A stretch of 64,000 nt of DNA from Acidimicrobiia bacterium (GCA_022822265.1 JAJECA010000020.1:1-64000), one strand, 5' to 3'; positions 1 to 8,097 are shown, counted from the first letter of the stretch. Notes: generated from the letters alone by a model not told the origin. A program made the numbers and translations.

Positions 1-284
1 TCTGCGCCCGCCTCCATGGCCGCCTTGGCGTGCTCATGGTGGAGGCCGGAGGGGCTGGCCACCACCACGGCATCGAGGCCCTGGTCGAGGGCATCTCGAT
101 AGTCTTCGCTCAGGTGGGAGAAGCCGAACCGCTCGCCGATCGACTCCAATGCGTCGCGTCCCTTGCGGACGGCCGACACCAGCTCCACGTCGTCGCGCGC
201 CGCTAGGACGGGAATGTGGTTGCTGATCGCCCAAGACCCCGCGCCGATGACACCGACACGGACCTTTTTCTCGTTGGCCGTCAT
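1..284 (-). CDS. Gfo/Idh/MocA-family oxidoreductase, N-terminal part (cut by window edge)
   Basis: Only the first 94 codons are inside the window; the C-terminus lies beyond base 1. Reading from the ATG at 284, the protein begins MTANEKKVRVGVIGAGSWA and so has the GxGxxxx dinucleotide-binding loop (residues 12-17) of a Rossmann fold. It continues with the LDAVVVASPSGLHHEHAKAA-type segment that ends the second half of this fold in Gfo/Idh/MocA enzymes. These enzymes oxidise or reduce sugars and inositols with NAD(P). A strong Shine-Dalgarno AGGAGG sits 5 bases before the ATG. A -10-like TAGGCT (322-317) abuts the LacI-type operator at 305-316, so the gene is read divergently from the SDR at 351 under the same operator. 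The substrate cannot be told from this fragment; a 6-deoxysugar or its lactone is an inference from context. Confidence 0.85.
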   Translation of the reverse strand, partial: MTANEKKVRVGVIGAGSWAISNHIPVLAARDDVELVSAVRKGRDALESIGERFGFSHLSEDYRDALDQGLDAVVVASPSGLHHEHAKAAMEAGA

Positions 285-304
285 GTCGCCTCCTGAAAAG
301 ACCC

Positions 305-316
305 GGTAACGTTTCC
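305..316. promoter_or_regulatory. LacI-type operator copy 1 (GGTAACGTTTCC)
   Basis: Imperfect 12-bp palindrome with centre CG between two divergent genes (oxidoreductase starting at 284 and SDR starting at 351). It reads as the exact reverse complement of copy 4 at 5897-5908. The central CG and the AAC/GTT arms are typical of LacI-family operators. A -10-like TAGGCT on the minus strand ends immediately next to it, so a bound repressor would cover the start of transcription of the leftward gene. Confidence 0.7.
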
Positions 317-350
317 AGCCTAGGAACCAACCAGAGGAGCCTGCAAAGCG

Positions 351-1103
351 ATGACAGACATCTCGAGATCTGAGGTCGGGTATGGGGGTGTGGCCGGGAG
401 GATCGCGGCGGTGACCGGGGCTGCCCAGGGAATCGGAAGGGCGGTGGCCGAAGCGCTGCTGGCCGGCGGGGCCCGGGTTGCCCTTCTAGATGTGCGGGCA
501 CCCGAAGACCGGTCGGCGCTAGACCAAGCCGACAACACCATGTTCGCCCAATGCGACGTGACCAGCGAGTCTTCGGTGGATGCGGCCTTTTCCCAAGTGG
601 AAGCGGCATGGGGACCGGTGGACATCCTGGTGAACAATGCCGGGATATTCGCCATCCAGCCACTGGAGGAGACCGATCTGGGTGATTGGGATCAGATGAT
701 GGCGGTAAACCTCACGGGGTGCTTTCTGTGCAGCAAGCGGGTTCTGCCCAAGATGCGGGAGCGGGGGTGGGGCCGGGTCATCTCCATCGGGTCGAGTGCG
801 GGCAAGACCGGCGGGTCCAAGAACGCCGCGGCCTACGGCGCGTCCAAAGCTGGGGTGATGGCCCTGGCCAAGGCCATCGCCACCGAATACGCCCCGTTTG
901 GGATCACCTCCAATGCGCTGGCCCCTGCCCTCATCAACACCGACATGGTGGCCGGGATCGCCGACCTGGCCGACCGCATCCCGGTTGGGCGTCTGGGTCG
1001 ACCGGCCGATGTGGCCCAAGCGGCGTTGTTCCTGGCCGGCGAGCAGGCCGAGTTCATCACCGGCGAAGTCATGGACGTGAACGGCGGCTTCCTAATCGAC
1101 TGA
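351..1103 (+). CDS. Short-chain dehydrogenase/reductase (SDR), sugar-type
   Basis: The 250-residue length is typical of classical SDRs. Visible motifs are the cofactor loop TGAAQGIG (residues 22-29), NNAG near residue 95, a serine cluster SIGSSAG near 145 and the catalytic YGASK (Tyr about 162, Lys about 166). The C-terminal GEVMDVNGGF is also family-typical. An AGAGGAG Shine-Dalgarno precedes the ATG. The gene lies 35 bases downstream of operator copy 1 and is followed by operator copy 2 and the mutarotase gene, so a role as an L-fucose or L-rhamnose-type dehydrogenase in a non-phosphorylating pathway is a reasonable inference. FabG-like 3-oxoacyl reductases look similar and cannot be excluded by sequence alone. 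Confidence 0.85.
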   Translation: MTDISRSEVGYGGVAGRIAAVTGAAQGIGRAVAEALLAGGARVALLDVRAPEDRSALDQADNTMFAQCDVTSESSVDAAFSQVEAAWGPVDILVNNAGIFAIQPLEETDLGDWDQMMAVNLTGCFLCSKRVLPKMRERGWGRVISIGSSAGKTGGSKNAAAYGASKAGVMALAKAIATEYAPFGITSNALAPALINTDMVAGIADLADRIPVGRLGRPADVAQAALFLAGEQAEFITGEVMDVNGGFLID

Positions 1104-1150
1104 CGGGGGATGGGCCCGGAGGGCAAAAGGCCTCGCCCGCCGTTGCCGCT

Positions 1151-1162
1151 GGAAACGTTTCG
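1151..1162. promoter_or_regulatory. LacI-type operator copy 2 (GGAAACGTTTCG)
   Basis: Palindromic core GAAACGTTTC lies 25 bases before the mutarotase start codon, between the SDR and mutarotase genes. It differs from the consensus GGAAACGTTTCC only at the last base. Its position suggests the mutarotase has its own regulated promoter besides read-through from the SDR. Confidence 0.65.
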
Positions 1163-1186
1163 CAGCCACCGGGTAACTTGCCCGCC

Positions 1187-1501
1187 ATGGAGCGTGCCTG
1201 TTTTACCTTCGAGATCTACCCGGACATGGCGGATGAGTACAAGAAGCGCCATGACGAGATCTGGCCGGAGCTTGTCGAGCTCATCCAGACCGCCGGGTTG
1301 AAGAACTACACCCTGTTTCGACGGGGCACGCAGGTGATCGCCTATGTGGAGTGCCATCCCGATGTCGAGACCGCGTTCGCCAAGGTGGGCGAGTCGGAGG
1401 TCAACGCCCGGTGGTCGAAGTGGTTCGAGGAAGTGATTGTGAGCCTGGCCGACGACGACGGCAACCTGTACTGGGCCGACGAGGTGTGGCACCAGGATTG
1501 A
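1187..1501 (+). CDS. rhaM: L-rhamnose/L-fucose mutarotase (RhaM family)
   Basis: The product is 104 residues, the same length as E. coli RhaM. It carries the family hallmarks: EYKKRHDEIWPEL (residues 17-29) with the conserved Tyr and His of the active site, NYTLF in the second strand, and the RWSKWF segment near residue 79. RhaM-family proteins are dimeric alpha/beta-barrel enzymes that interconvert the alpha and beta anomers of 6-deoxyhexoses so that imported sugar can be used by the next enzyme. The ATG at 1187 is chosen because a longer in-frame ORF would run through operator copy 2 and the SDR gene. The preference for L-rhamnose or L-fucose is not decided by these motifs. It is the best marker that the regulon handles a deoxysugar. 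Confidence 0.9.
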   Translation: MERACFTFEIYPDMADEYKKRHDEIWPELVELIQTAGLKNYTLFRRGTQVIAYVECHPDVETAFAKVGESEVNARWSKWFEEVIVSLADDDGNLYWADEVWHQD

Positions 1502-1532
1502 CCTCCTGAAGGTCGACCTTCTGGTGAGCCCT

Positions 1533-2951
1533 TCACCAGGTGGCTGAGATCAACTCCACGCTGGTCTCCACCAGAATTCGCTCGCTTTGGGGCGCGATCT
1601 GCTCGACCAGCCCGTAAGAGTGATGGGCGTAATCGCATTCATACCCGCCGTCGGGATACTCCGCGGCCGGGGGCATGTAGGTGAGCACGCCGTTGGTGTA
1701 GGCCGAGAACAGCGTGGTAGGGGCCGCTGAGCGCTGCTTCACCTCGATGGACAGCTCTGAGAACGCCTCTCCGGGCATGGTGGCGATCACCGTGTCGCCG
1801 ATCCTCAAAGCCTGGAGGAAGGCCGGGACGCTGGGGGCCACCTCGCCCTGGCGCAGTTGGTCGATGGCGTCCTCGGCCCAGCTGAGGTGGTACTCGATGG
1901 GGTTGAGGGCTGCCTGGTCGGCGCCTGCCTGGCGAGCCTCGTCGAGTTCGCGCTGATAGCCGTCGCGCTCGGCTTCCAGGTCGGCCAGCGACGGCAGCGG
2001 CTTGAGCGGGAGCTCCACTGCTCGTCCCACCGCGGCCAACTCCTGGTCGGGCTGGGGCTCGACGGCCACCCGCCGATGCAGGGTGATCGGGGTGACCGAG
2101 CCGTAGTCGATCCGCTCCACCCGCCGTTCGATCGGGTCGATCTGCTCGAGCACGTGCAGCACCTCCACCCCCAGCTTGCGCCCGAAGGCCTGTTCGGGCC
2201 CGGGATGGTCGAAAAAGCCCTCCAACGGGAGCAGATTGCCGCAACCCCCCTGCAAGAACAGGCAGGTGGCGCCGGTCACCTGCTCCACCAGATCGCGCAT
2301 GGGGCCTGGAAAGTCGGGGTTCACCCCCGGATCCTCGGGGCCGACCACCACCGGATGGCAGGCATAGTTCACCACCACGGCCAATGTCGTGCCGTCCAGT
2401 CGGTCGATTCGCAGCACCCCCACGTCGCGGTCCACCGGCTTGTCGGGATTCCACCCGAGGATCACCCGGCCCTCGGCATTCTTCTCCCGACGGTTCACGG
2501 CCAAGTCCACCGCGCCGACCCCGCCGGCGGCCCGCACCGGCTCCATGCAGCCGGCAGCCTGAGCTGCCGCGGCGGCGAGCTGTTGGGGGAAGGAGTCGAT
2601 GAACTCGCGTTCGTTGGCCGAGCGCTCTCGCTGGCGTCCGCCGATCTTCACGCCGTGGGCGTGGGTGGTGGGCCCGCCATGGGTGTGGCTGACGCTGATC
2701 ATCACATGGTCGGCCGAGGTGCCGAGCGCGTCGGCGATCTCGATTCGCAGCCGGTCGGCGTGGGCGGGCAGCAGGAAGGGCACGTCGGCGGCTATGACCA
2801 CCGCGGTGGTGGAACCTGAGCCAAGGGCCAGCGCGGTGGCGGTCAGCGGGGCCCTTATGTGTCGGGCCGGCTCGGCTCGCCGGGAATAGCCGACCACGTC
2901 GATGGGGACCGAAGGGGTGATGTCCACACGGGCGATGCCGGCGGTGAGCAT
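1533..2951 (-). CDS. Neutral/alkaline non-lysosomal ceramidase-like protein
   Basis: The 472-residue protein has N-terminal MLTAGIARVDITPS and the SHTHGGP motif near residue 95, followed by a conserved NYACHPVVVG segment near 200 and FLQGGCGN near 240. This is the pattern of the N-terminal domain of neutral ceramidases, a Zn-dependent amidase fold whose histidines sit in such segments. Bacterial members of this length lack the C-terminal ceramidase domain, and many sit in sugar-catabolic loci with unknown substrates. No signal peptide is seen, so it is probably cytoplasmic. A -10-like CACAAT lies 6 bases before the ATG, suggesting a leaderless mRNA, and operator copy 3 sits just upstream. An open frame extends far upstream of 2951 but overlaps the isomerase-like gene and is not credible. 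A hydrolase for an acylated sugar or a lactone is only a guess. Confidence 0.8.
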   Translation of the reverse strand: MLTAGIARVDITPSVPIDVVGYSRRAEPARHIRAPLTATALALGSGSTTAVVIAADVPFLLPAHADRLRIEIADALGTSADHVMISVSHTHGGPTTHAHGVKIGGRQRERSANEREFIDSFPQQLAAAAAQAAGCMEPVRAAGGVGAVDLAVNRREKNAEGRVILGWNPDKPVDRDVGVLRIDRLDGTTLAVVVNYACHPVVVGPEDPGVNPDFPGPMRDLVEQVTGATCLFLQGGCGNLLPLEGFFDHPGPEQAFGRKLGVEVLHVLEQIDPIERRVERIDYGSVTPITLHRRVAVEPQPDQELAAVGRAVELPLKPLPSLADLEAERDGYQRELDEARQAGADQAALNPIEYHLSWAEDAIDQLRQGEVAPSVPAFLQALRIGDTVIATMPGEAFSELSIEVKQRSAAPTTLFSAYTNGVLTYMPPAAEYPDGGYECDYAHHSYGLVEQIAPQSERILVETSVELISATW

Positions 2952-2965
2952 GAGGGCATTGTGCC

Positions 2966-2977
2966 AGAATCGTTTCC
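2966..2977. promoter_or_regulatory. LacI-type operator copy 3 (AGAATCGTTTCC)
   Basis: This is the weakest palindrome of the set; its right half GTTTCC is identical to the other copies. It lies between the divergent ceramidase-like gene (start 2951) and isomerase-like gene (start 3018). CAGAAT (2965-2970), overlapping the left half, could serve as a -10 box for the rightward gene, which would place the repressor over the promoter. Confidence 0.55.
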
Positions 2978-3017
2978 AGCATGCTGGGCCTCTAGGAGGG
3001 GCAGGGAAGGGATTGCA

Positions 3018-4409
3018 GTGAGGATTGGTCAGCTCTCGGTGTACTTCGGGCTCTTCGACGAGGCCATGCCGGCCGGGTTCCGCGAGACCCGTCGCCACTT
3101 TGCCGCCGCGGTGGGGGAGATGCTGGCCGGCTATGGCGAGGTGGTGGATCCCGGACTGGTGGACAGCATGGACCAAGCGGTGCACGCGGCCGAGGTGTTC
3201 GACCGCGAGGAGGTGGACGTGGTGGTGTTCGCGCCCACGATGGCCGCGCCCCCGGCCTGGGCCGAACAAGCGTTGAGCGACCTGCACGTGCCGGTGGTTG
3301 TGCTGGGCGCCCAAGAGAGCGGGGTGGTGCCCGACGACTACGACACCGAGACGGCAACCGCTCGCAGCCTGCCGGTGGGCCTGGTGATGTTCACCAACGT
3401 GCTGGTGCGCCATGGGCGGCCCTTTGCCTCTGTGGTAGGGGAGTTGGGCTCGCCAGAGCTGTCGGCCACGCTGGATCAGGCGATGCGGGCCGCAGCTGCG
3501 GTGGCCGCCATACGGCGGCGGCCGATTGCGCTGGTGGGCCAGCCCATGGACGGCTACAGCGATGTGCTGGCCACCGATGACGATCTGGCTCTGCTGGGGG
3601 TGCGGGTGGAGGCCATCACCGCCCCGGAGCTGTCGGAGGCGTACGCCGCGGTCACCGAGGCTCATGTGCAGCAGGAGATCGGGGAAGTGCAAGAGGTGGG
3701 CGATGCCGAGGCGGTTTCCGATGAGGTGTTGGAGCGGTCGTGCCGGTTGAGCGCTGCCCTCGAAGGCCTGTGCGACGCCCGCGGGCTGGGCGGTGGGGCG
3801 GTGAACTGCCACGGCCCCACCCTGCGGTGGAATCCGGGGGTCGGGATAACCGCCTGCCTAGGAGTGAGCCGGATGAGCGAGAGGGGCAGCCCGTTTGCCT
3901 GTACTGGGGATGTCCCCACCGCCATCGCGCTCATGCTGGGCAAGGCGGTGGCAAACTCGGCCCTGTACTGCGAGCTCTATCAGCTCGACCTGCCCGGCAA
4001 CTGGATCTTGGTGGCCAACGGAGGAGAGGGCGACTACTCCGGTCGGACGCCGGGATCGACCATTCGGCTGTTGCCCGAAGACCACTACCGCGGCGACAAC
4101 GGCCCCGGCGTGGCGGTGGCCTTCGAGCTGCCTGTTGGTCCGGCCACACTGGTGAGCCTGACCCCGGCATCGGGGGCGGCGGGCGGCTGGATCCTGGTGG
4201 TGGCGGAGGGCGAGGTCATCGGTTCGCGGCACCATCGCATGGAAGGTCCCAACGCCATGTTCCGATTTTCGTCGGCGCCGGTGGCTGAGGCCTATCAGCG
4301 CTGGTGTCAGGCCGGCGCCACCCACCATGCCGCGCTTCTTCCCGGCGCTCGCCGCGGCGACCTCGGAGCGGTGGCCGACTTGCTGGGGATTCAGCTGGCC
4401 GCGGTGTGA
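3018..4409 (+). CDS. L-fucose isomerase-like protein, paralogue A
   Basis: The 463-residue protein is of the COG2407 type (fucose/arabinose isomerase-like). Visible family features are the N-terminal half ending in a GQPMDGY loop, the AVNCHGP strand near residue 260, the ACTGDV segment near 295 and THHAALLPG near the C-terminus, where family members keep a metal-binding His. Most relatives read CEGD where this protein has CTGD, so an acidic residue is missing. GTG at 3018 is preferred because the open frame extends 5-prime through operator copy 3; a purine-rich AAGGG precedes it. It is tail-to-tail with paralogue B. The expected reaction is aldose-ketose isomerisation of a deoxysugar, but the substitution makes this uncertain. 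Confidence 0.75.
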   Translation: MRIGQLSVYFGLFDEAMPAGFRETRRHFAAAVGEMLAGYGEVVDPGLVDSMDQAVHAAEVFDREEVDVVVFAPTMAAPPAWAEQALSDLHVPVVVLGAQESGVVPDDYDTETATARSLPVGLVMFTNVLVRHGRPFASVVGELGSPELSATLDQAMRAAAAVAAIRRRPIALVGQPMDGYSDVLATDDDLALLGVRVEAITAPELSEAYAAVTEAHVQQEIGEVQEVGDAEAVSDEVLERSCRLSAALEGLCDARGLGGGAVNCHGPTLRWNPGVGITACLGVSRMSERGSPFACTGDVPTAIALMLGKAVANSALYCELYQLDLPGNWILVANGGEGDYSGRTPGSTIRLLPEDHYRGDNGPGVAVAFELPVGPATLVSLTPASGAAGGWILVVAEGEVIGSRHHRMEGPNAMFRFSSAPVAEAYQRWCQAGATHHAALLPGARRGDLGAVADLLGIQLAAV

Positions 4410-4443
4410 GGGGTTCGACGGCTCAGGCGTGAGGGCCGCGGCC

Positions 4444-5892
4444 TCAAACCACCACGCACTCCACTCCGGCGAATCTGGCCACCGAAGCCACCGACTGGGA
4501 CAAATGCCCTGGGGCTATGGCGCTGTGATGGTTGACTCCGGCACTGGCCCAGCGGGTCCATGCCTCGGTCACCGGGCCGGTGGTGAAGCGGAAGACCCCT
4601 CCTGCGGTGGGATTTCTGGGCAGCTCACGGCCGGTGATCTCTCCTTCGGCCACCACGAAGCCGAACCCGGATGGGTGATCGGGCTGATGGGCGAATCCCA
4701 CCAGCGAAGCCGGACCGGCGGGCAGCTCGAAGTGCACCCGGAAGCTCGTGCGGGGGTCGTGGGCGAACCACGGATTGGGCTCGAAGCCGGGGGCCTGTCC
4801 TTCGGCAGTCCATCCCAAGTCGTGCTCACCGGAGTTGGCAATGGCCACCTCACCGGTCTCGAAGTCGATGGCCTCCACCTCGTGGTAGAGGGCCGCACCA
4901 GACAGCCCCTTGGCCACCAGCATGGCCACCGCGGTGAGCACGTCTCCCGTGCAGCTCCAGGGAATGCCCCGAGTGGTTTCGCAGCCCAGGCCGAAGCACG
5001 GGGTCAGACCAGGATCGTCGCCGAATCGGATCTCGGGAACGTGGCAGTTGATGGCCCCCGCCGCGATGGAGTTGTCCCGATCGAGCGTCTCCATGGCCGC
5101 GGCCAGCCGCAGGGTTCGGGTCAGGTCTTCTTGGGGTGGGCTGTCACCAACCGCGAAATGCCGGTCCACTTCTTGTCGCGCTGCGGCGATTTCGTCGTCG
5201 CCCACGGCCTGGTAGCGATCCTTCACCTCCTGGGGGCTGATGTGAACAACCTGCATTCCGAGGGCTCGGTGGAGATCGTCGTCGTCGGCGTCCACACACA
5301 CGTATCCGTCCATGGGTCGGCCCACTCGGGCCAACCGGGCGCCGCGGAGCCGATGGGCCACGGCACCGGCCCGGAGCCGGTCGGCCACCGTCTCGCCGGC
5401 GGCTCGGTCATCTGTCGACGACACCACCAGCTCGAAGGGCCGGCTCGTTCGGTGAAGCAGGTTGGTGAGCATGGGCGTGCCCACGGTGGCGCCCAGCGAG
5501 GTGATGTGGGAGGCGTCGAAGTCCGGTGAGATGGTGGTGGAGTCTTGTATGGCCCAGATCACCACAGGCTGGGGAAGGTGCTCCAGCATCGCCTGGACAT
5601 AGGACGGGGGCACCGCCATCGTCTGCACCACCAGCACGGCGTCGGGGCTAACACTGGCGGCCTCAGCCCCCATGCTCGCCCCCTGGTCGGCGTGGTCGAC
5701 GAGTCCTTGCCACACCACGTCGGTGCCCAATTCACCCAGGCGGTCGGCCACGGCGCTTAGCAGGCGCTCGCGCCCGGTGCGAAGCTCCGGCCCTACCGTG
5801 GGTTCCCAGAAGTCCCAGTAGGGAGCAACCACAGCGACCCGGGGGACAACCGGCCGGCGATGGCCCGGTTCGTAAGGGCTGGGTATACTCAT
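4444..5892 (-). CDS. L-fucose isomerase-like protein, paralogue B
   Basis: The 482-residue protein is a paralogue of the product of 3018-4409. It shares GRPMDGY, AINCHVPEI, SCTGDVLTA and VNHHSAIAPG at matching places, including the unusual CTGD in place of CEGD. The N-terminus has VAVVAPYWDFWEP and the central part VVQTMAVPPSYV, as in COG2407 proteins. The ATG at 5892 lies only 4 bases from operator copy 4 and has no Shine-Dalgarno; a start inside VAVVAP a few codons later is possible. It is divergent from the Cys-rich gene at 5928 and convergent with paralogue A. Two homologous subunits in one regulon could form a heteromer or act on successive sugars. Confidence 0.75.
   Translation of the reverse strand: MSIPSPYEPGHRRPVVPRVAVVAPYWDFWEPTVGPELRTGRERLLSAVADRLGELGTDVVWQGLVDHADQGASMGAEAASVSPDAVLVVQTMAVPPSYVQAMLEHLPQPVVIWAIQDSTTISPDFDASHITSLGATVGTPMLTNLLHRTSRPFELVVSSTDDRAAGETVADRLRAGAVAHRLRGARLARVGRPMDGYVCVDADDDDLHRALGMQVVHISPQEVKDRYQAVGDDEIAAARQEVDRHFAVGDSPPQEDLTRTLRLAAAMETLDRDNSIAAGAINCHVPEIRFGDDPGLTPCFGLGCETTRGIPWSCTGDVLTAVAMLVAKGLSGAALYHEVEAIDFETGEVAIANSGEHDLGWTAEGQAPGFEPNPWFAHDPRTSFRVHFELPAGPASLVGFAHQPDHPSGFGFVVAEGEITGRELPRNPTAGGVFRFTTGPVTEAWTRWASAGVNHHSAIAPGHLSQSVASVARFAGVECVVV
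5884..5889 (+). promoter_or_regulatory. Candidate -10 box TATACT for the Cys-rich/dehydrogenase unit
   Basis: TATACT matches the -10 consensus TATAAT at five of six positions and lies 7 bases before operator copy 4, so the transcription start would fall at the edge of the operator. No good -35 box is seen 17 bases upstream. The box overlaps the first codons of the leftward isomerase-like gene. Confidence 0.5.
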
Positions 5893-5896
5893 CGCT

Positions 5897-5908
5897 GGAA
5901 ACGTTACC
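5897..5908. promoter_or_regulatory. LacI-type operator copy 4 (GGAAACGTTACC)
   Basis: Exact reverse complement of operator copy 1. It lies between divergent genes starting at 5892 (minus) and 5928 (plus), just downstream of the TATACT box. A repressor here could control both directions. Confidence 0.7.
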
Positions 5909-5927
5909 AAGCGGGAAGGGCCGCCGG

Positions 5928-7046
5928 ATGACTGAGACCAGGATCGAATTCTCCGAGGTGGTGGGACGACGGGTTCGCCTCGGATCGTGGGAAGACCAGA
6001 AGATCTCGACATATCGGAAGATCGCCGAGAGCGTCGAGGCCGGGGACTGGGATAGCGCAGCCGATCTGGCCGACTATTTCACCGACGAGGCCAATGTGTG
6101 CTTCAGCCTCTATCGCCAGTGGATCAACGATCTGCGGGGCTTTCTGCGGGACGGCGGGGCGTCGGCCGAGGAAGTCGAGGCCATCGACGCCGACGTGCAG
6201 TCCAAGCTCACCTGTCCCGACGGACGCCAGTGGAACCCCCACCGCCATTGGGACCAGTATCGCTCCGAGCAGCGCCAGCTCTTGGCCAGCATCTATCGGG
6301 AACAGCCCAAAGAGGCGCTGGAGAACCTGGCCGCCATGAAGGAGACGTGGCGGCAGACCCACGACCGCGATGTCGACCACACCTACGGCCTCATGCACGC
6401 CATTCAGGAGCGCCATGGGGCCCAGGGCATCGCCGACATGTACCAGCGAGTGCTGGTTCCGCTGTTCTCGTGGCGCTACAACAAGTTCGACATCGACCAG
6501 CACCCGTGGGACGAGGGGCTGGAAACGCTGATGCTGGTGGCTTGCGAGGCCATGCGGGGCCACCTCGTCGGCCCCGAGCGAACCGGCGATTTCGATCTGA
6601 TCGAGACCGACGACCGCTTCATCCTGCGGTTCGACCCCTGCGGGTCGGGGCAGCGCACCGTGCGGGGCGACTGGATCGAGGACACACCGGCCCGGATGGA
6701 TCCCCCCTACAACTGGGACGTGGCCAAAGAAGAGGCCTCGTGGAACCACTTCACCAAGGGGGTGTGCCTCTACTGCGCCCACTGCATCGTGTTGATGGAG
6801 GAGCTTCCCATCGACCGCTTCGGCTATCCGGTCCGGGTGATCGATCCTCCGGTGTACCCCGACACCGACCGTGACCCCGACGCCCGCCAGAAGTGCCAGT
6901 GGCAGATGTTCAAGGATCCCACCCAGGTGCCCGAGGAGTATTACATCAGGGTCGGTCGGACCAAGCCCGACCGGTTCGGCTCCAGCAACTTCGATTCCCC
7001 CGAGCTGCCCGACGCCGGAGCGCTCGGGATGCCCGGCACCGGCTGA
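5928..7046 (+). CDS. Unknown Cys-rich protein of the deoxysugar regulon
   Basis: I do not recognise the function of this 372-residue protein. It is rich in Trp, His and Asp, with no signal peptide or membrane segment. The N-terminal half looks helical (residues 25-180), with a DRDVDHTYGLMH segment near 147-157. The C-terminal half has FDPCGSG (235-241) and a C-x2-C-x2-C cluster (Cys280, Cys283, Cys286), plus Cys323, suggesting a metal or iron-sulphur site or a redox-active thiol centre. FDPCGSG followed by a YC-x-HC-type motif recurs, from memory, in uncharacterised proteins. It starts 20 bases after operator copy 4 and is followed after 12 bases by a Zn-dependent dehydrogenase, so the two are co-transcribed and presumably act in the same pathway. 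A catalytic role on a sugar acid or lactone is inference only. Confidence 0.75.
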   Translation: MTETRIEFSEVVGRRVRLGSWEDQKISTYRKIAESVEAGDWDSAADLADYFTDEANVCFSLYRQWINDLRGFLRDGGASAEEVEAIDADVQSKLTCPDGRQWNPHRHWDQYRSEQRQLLASIYREQPKEALENLAAMKETWRQTHDRDVDHTYGLMHAIQERHGAQGIADMYQRVLVPLFSWRYNKFDIDQHPWDEGLETLMLVACEAMRGHLVGPERTGDFDLIETDDRFILRFDPCGSGQRTVRGDWIEDTPARMDPPYNWDVAKEEASWNHFTKGVCLYCAHCIVLMEELPIDRFGYPVRVIDPPVYPDTDRDPDARQKCQWQMFKDPTQVPEEYYIRVGRTKPDRFGSSNFDSPELPDAGALGMPGTG

Positions 7047-7058
7047 CCGGCGCTCCAC

Positions 7059-8081
7059 ATGCAGGCTGCTGAACTGCGGGGCTACGGCCAAGCGCTGGAG
7101 TTTGTCGAGCGACAACCGCTCACCCCCGGCCCCGACCAGGTGGTGGTGCAGGTCAAGGCTTGCGGAGTTTGTGGAAGCGATGTCTTCCTCCGCAAAGGCG
7201 GCTTCGACTCGGTGCTGCCCATAGTGCCCGGTCACGAGGCTGCCGGGGTGGTTTCCCGCATCGGCCCCGGGGTGAGCGGTGTGCAAGAGGGCGACCCGGT
7301 GGCCGTCTACTACATCGAGCATTGCGGGGAGTGTTCGATGTGCTCCGTCGGGCGGGTGAACATGTGCCTGTCGGTACGGCGCATGGGAGTGGAGTACGAC
7401 GGTGCCTTCGCCAGCGAGGTACTGGTCCCCGCCCGCAACCTCATCCCGGTGGAGCCCGAAGACGATCTGGCCGCGGTGGCGGTGCTCACCGACGCGGTCG
7501 CGACGCCGTACCACGCCCTCGTCCGGGTTGGAGATGTCCAGCCCGGAATGACCGTGGTGGTCTTCGGTGTCGGCGGGATCGGGTCCAACGCCGTCCAGGT
7601 GGCTGCTTATCTCGGCTGCGACGTGATCGCAGTGAGCCGCTCGCCCGCCAAACTGGAATTGGCCGAGCAGTTGGGCGCTCGGGTGCTCATTTCTGCGGCC
7701 GACGGCGCCGGCGACGTGGTGGAAGCCGTCCGCGCTGCCGCCGGGCCGGGCGGCCCGCCCATAGTGGTCCAGACCGTGGGGTCGGCCGAAGTGGACGCCC
7801 AGGCTGTAGCCGCGGTGGGAATCGGAGGCCAGGTGCTGCTGATCGGCTCCAGTGTGGAGCCGTTCTCGATTCGGGCGGTCGACCTGATCTGGAAAGAGGC
7901 ATCGGTGCACGGTTCTCGAGGATTCGTTCCCGACGACATCCGCGAGGTGTTGGCCCTGAACCGCTCGGGCGTGCTGAAAGTCGACCATCTGTTGGGTCGC
8001 CAACGCCCGCTCTCGGAGGCCAATCAAGCACTCGACGACCTCGAAGCCGGAAGAGTGCTGCGCTCGGTGCTGATTCCCTAG
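7059..8081 (+). CDS. Zn-dependent medium-chain dehydrogenase
   Basis: The 340-residue protein has the complete MDR pattern. The catalytic Zn ligands are Cys38 (in CGVCGSD) and His59/Glu60 (GHE, 58-60); the structural Zn site is Cys89, Cys92, Cys95 and Cys103; the NAD(P)-binding loop is VFGVGGIGSNA near residue 170. It resembles threonine/sorbitol/2,3-butanediol dehydrogenase-like enzymes that oxidise secondary alcohols of sugars or small polyols. It lies 12 bases after the Cys-rich gene and ends just before a terminator-like hairpin, so the pair forms one transcript. The likely role is oxidation of an intermediate of the imported sugar; the exact substrate is unknown. No clear Shine-Dalgarno precedes the ATG. 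Confidence 0.85.
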   Translation: MQAAELRGYGQALEFVERQPLTPGPDQVVVQVKACGVCGSDVFLRKGGFDSVLPIVPGHEAAGVVSRIGPGVSGVQEGDPVAVYYIEHCGECSMCSVGRVNMCLSVRRMGVEYDGAFASEVLVPARNLIPVEPEDDLAAVAVLTDAVATPYHALVRVGDVQPGMTVVVFGVGGIGSNAVQVAAYLGCDVIAVSRSPAKLELAEQLGARVLISAADGAGDVVEAVRAAAGPGGPPIVVQTVGSAEVDAQAVAAVGIGGQVLLIGSSVEPFSIRAVDLIWKEASVHGSRGFVPDDIREVLALNRSGVLKVDHLLGRQRPLSEANQALDDLEAGRVLRSVLIP

Positions 8082-8097
8082 CGGTCCGAGCAGCACT

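Noticed and set aside
1533..3812. A 759-codon open frame on the minus strand
   Set aside because: Only the part from 2951 has family features (ceramidase-like). The upstream part is antisense to the isomerase-like gene and crosses an operator.
5904..8096. A 730-codon open frame on the minus strand
   Set aside because: It is antisense to the Cys-rich and dehydrogenase genes, has low-complexity His/Gly composition and no recognisable motif; a GC-rich codon-position shadow.
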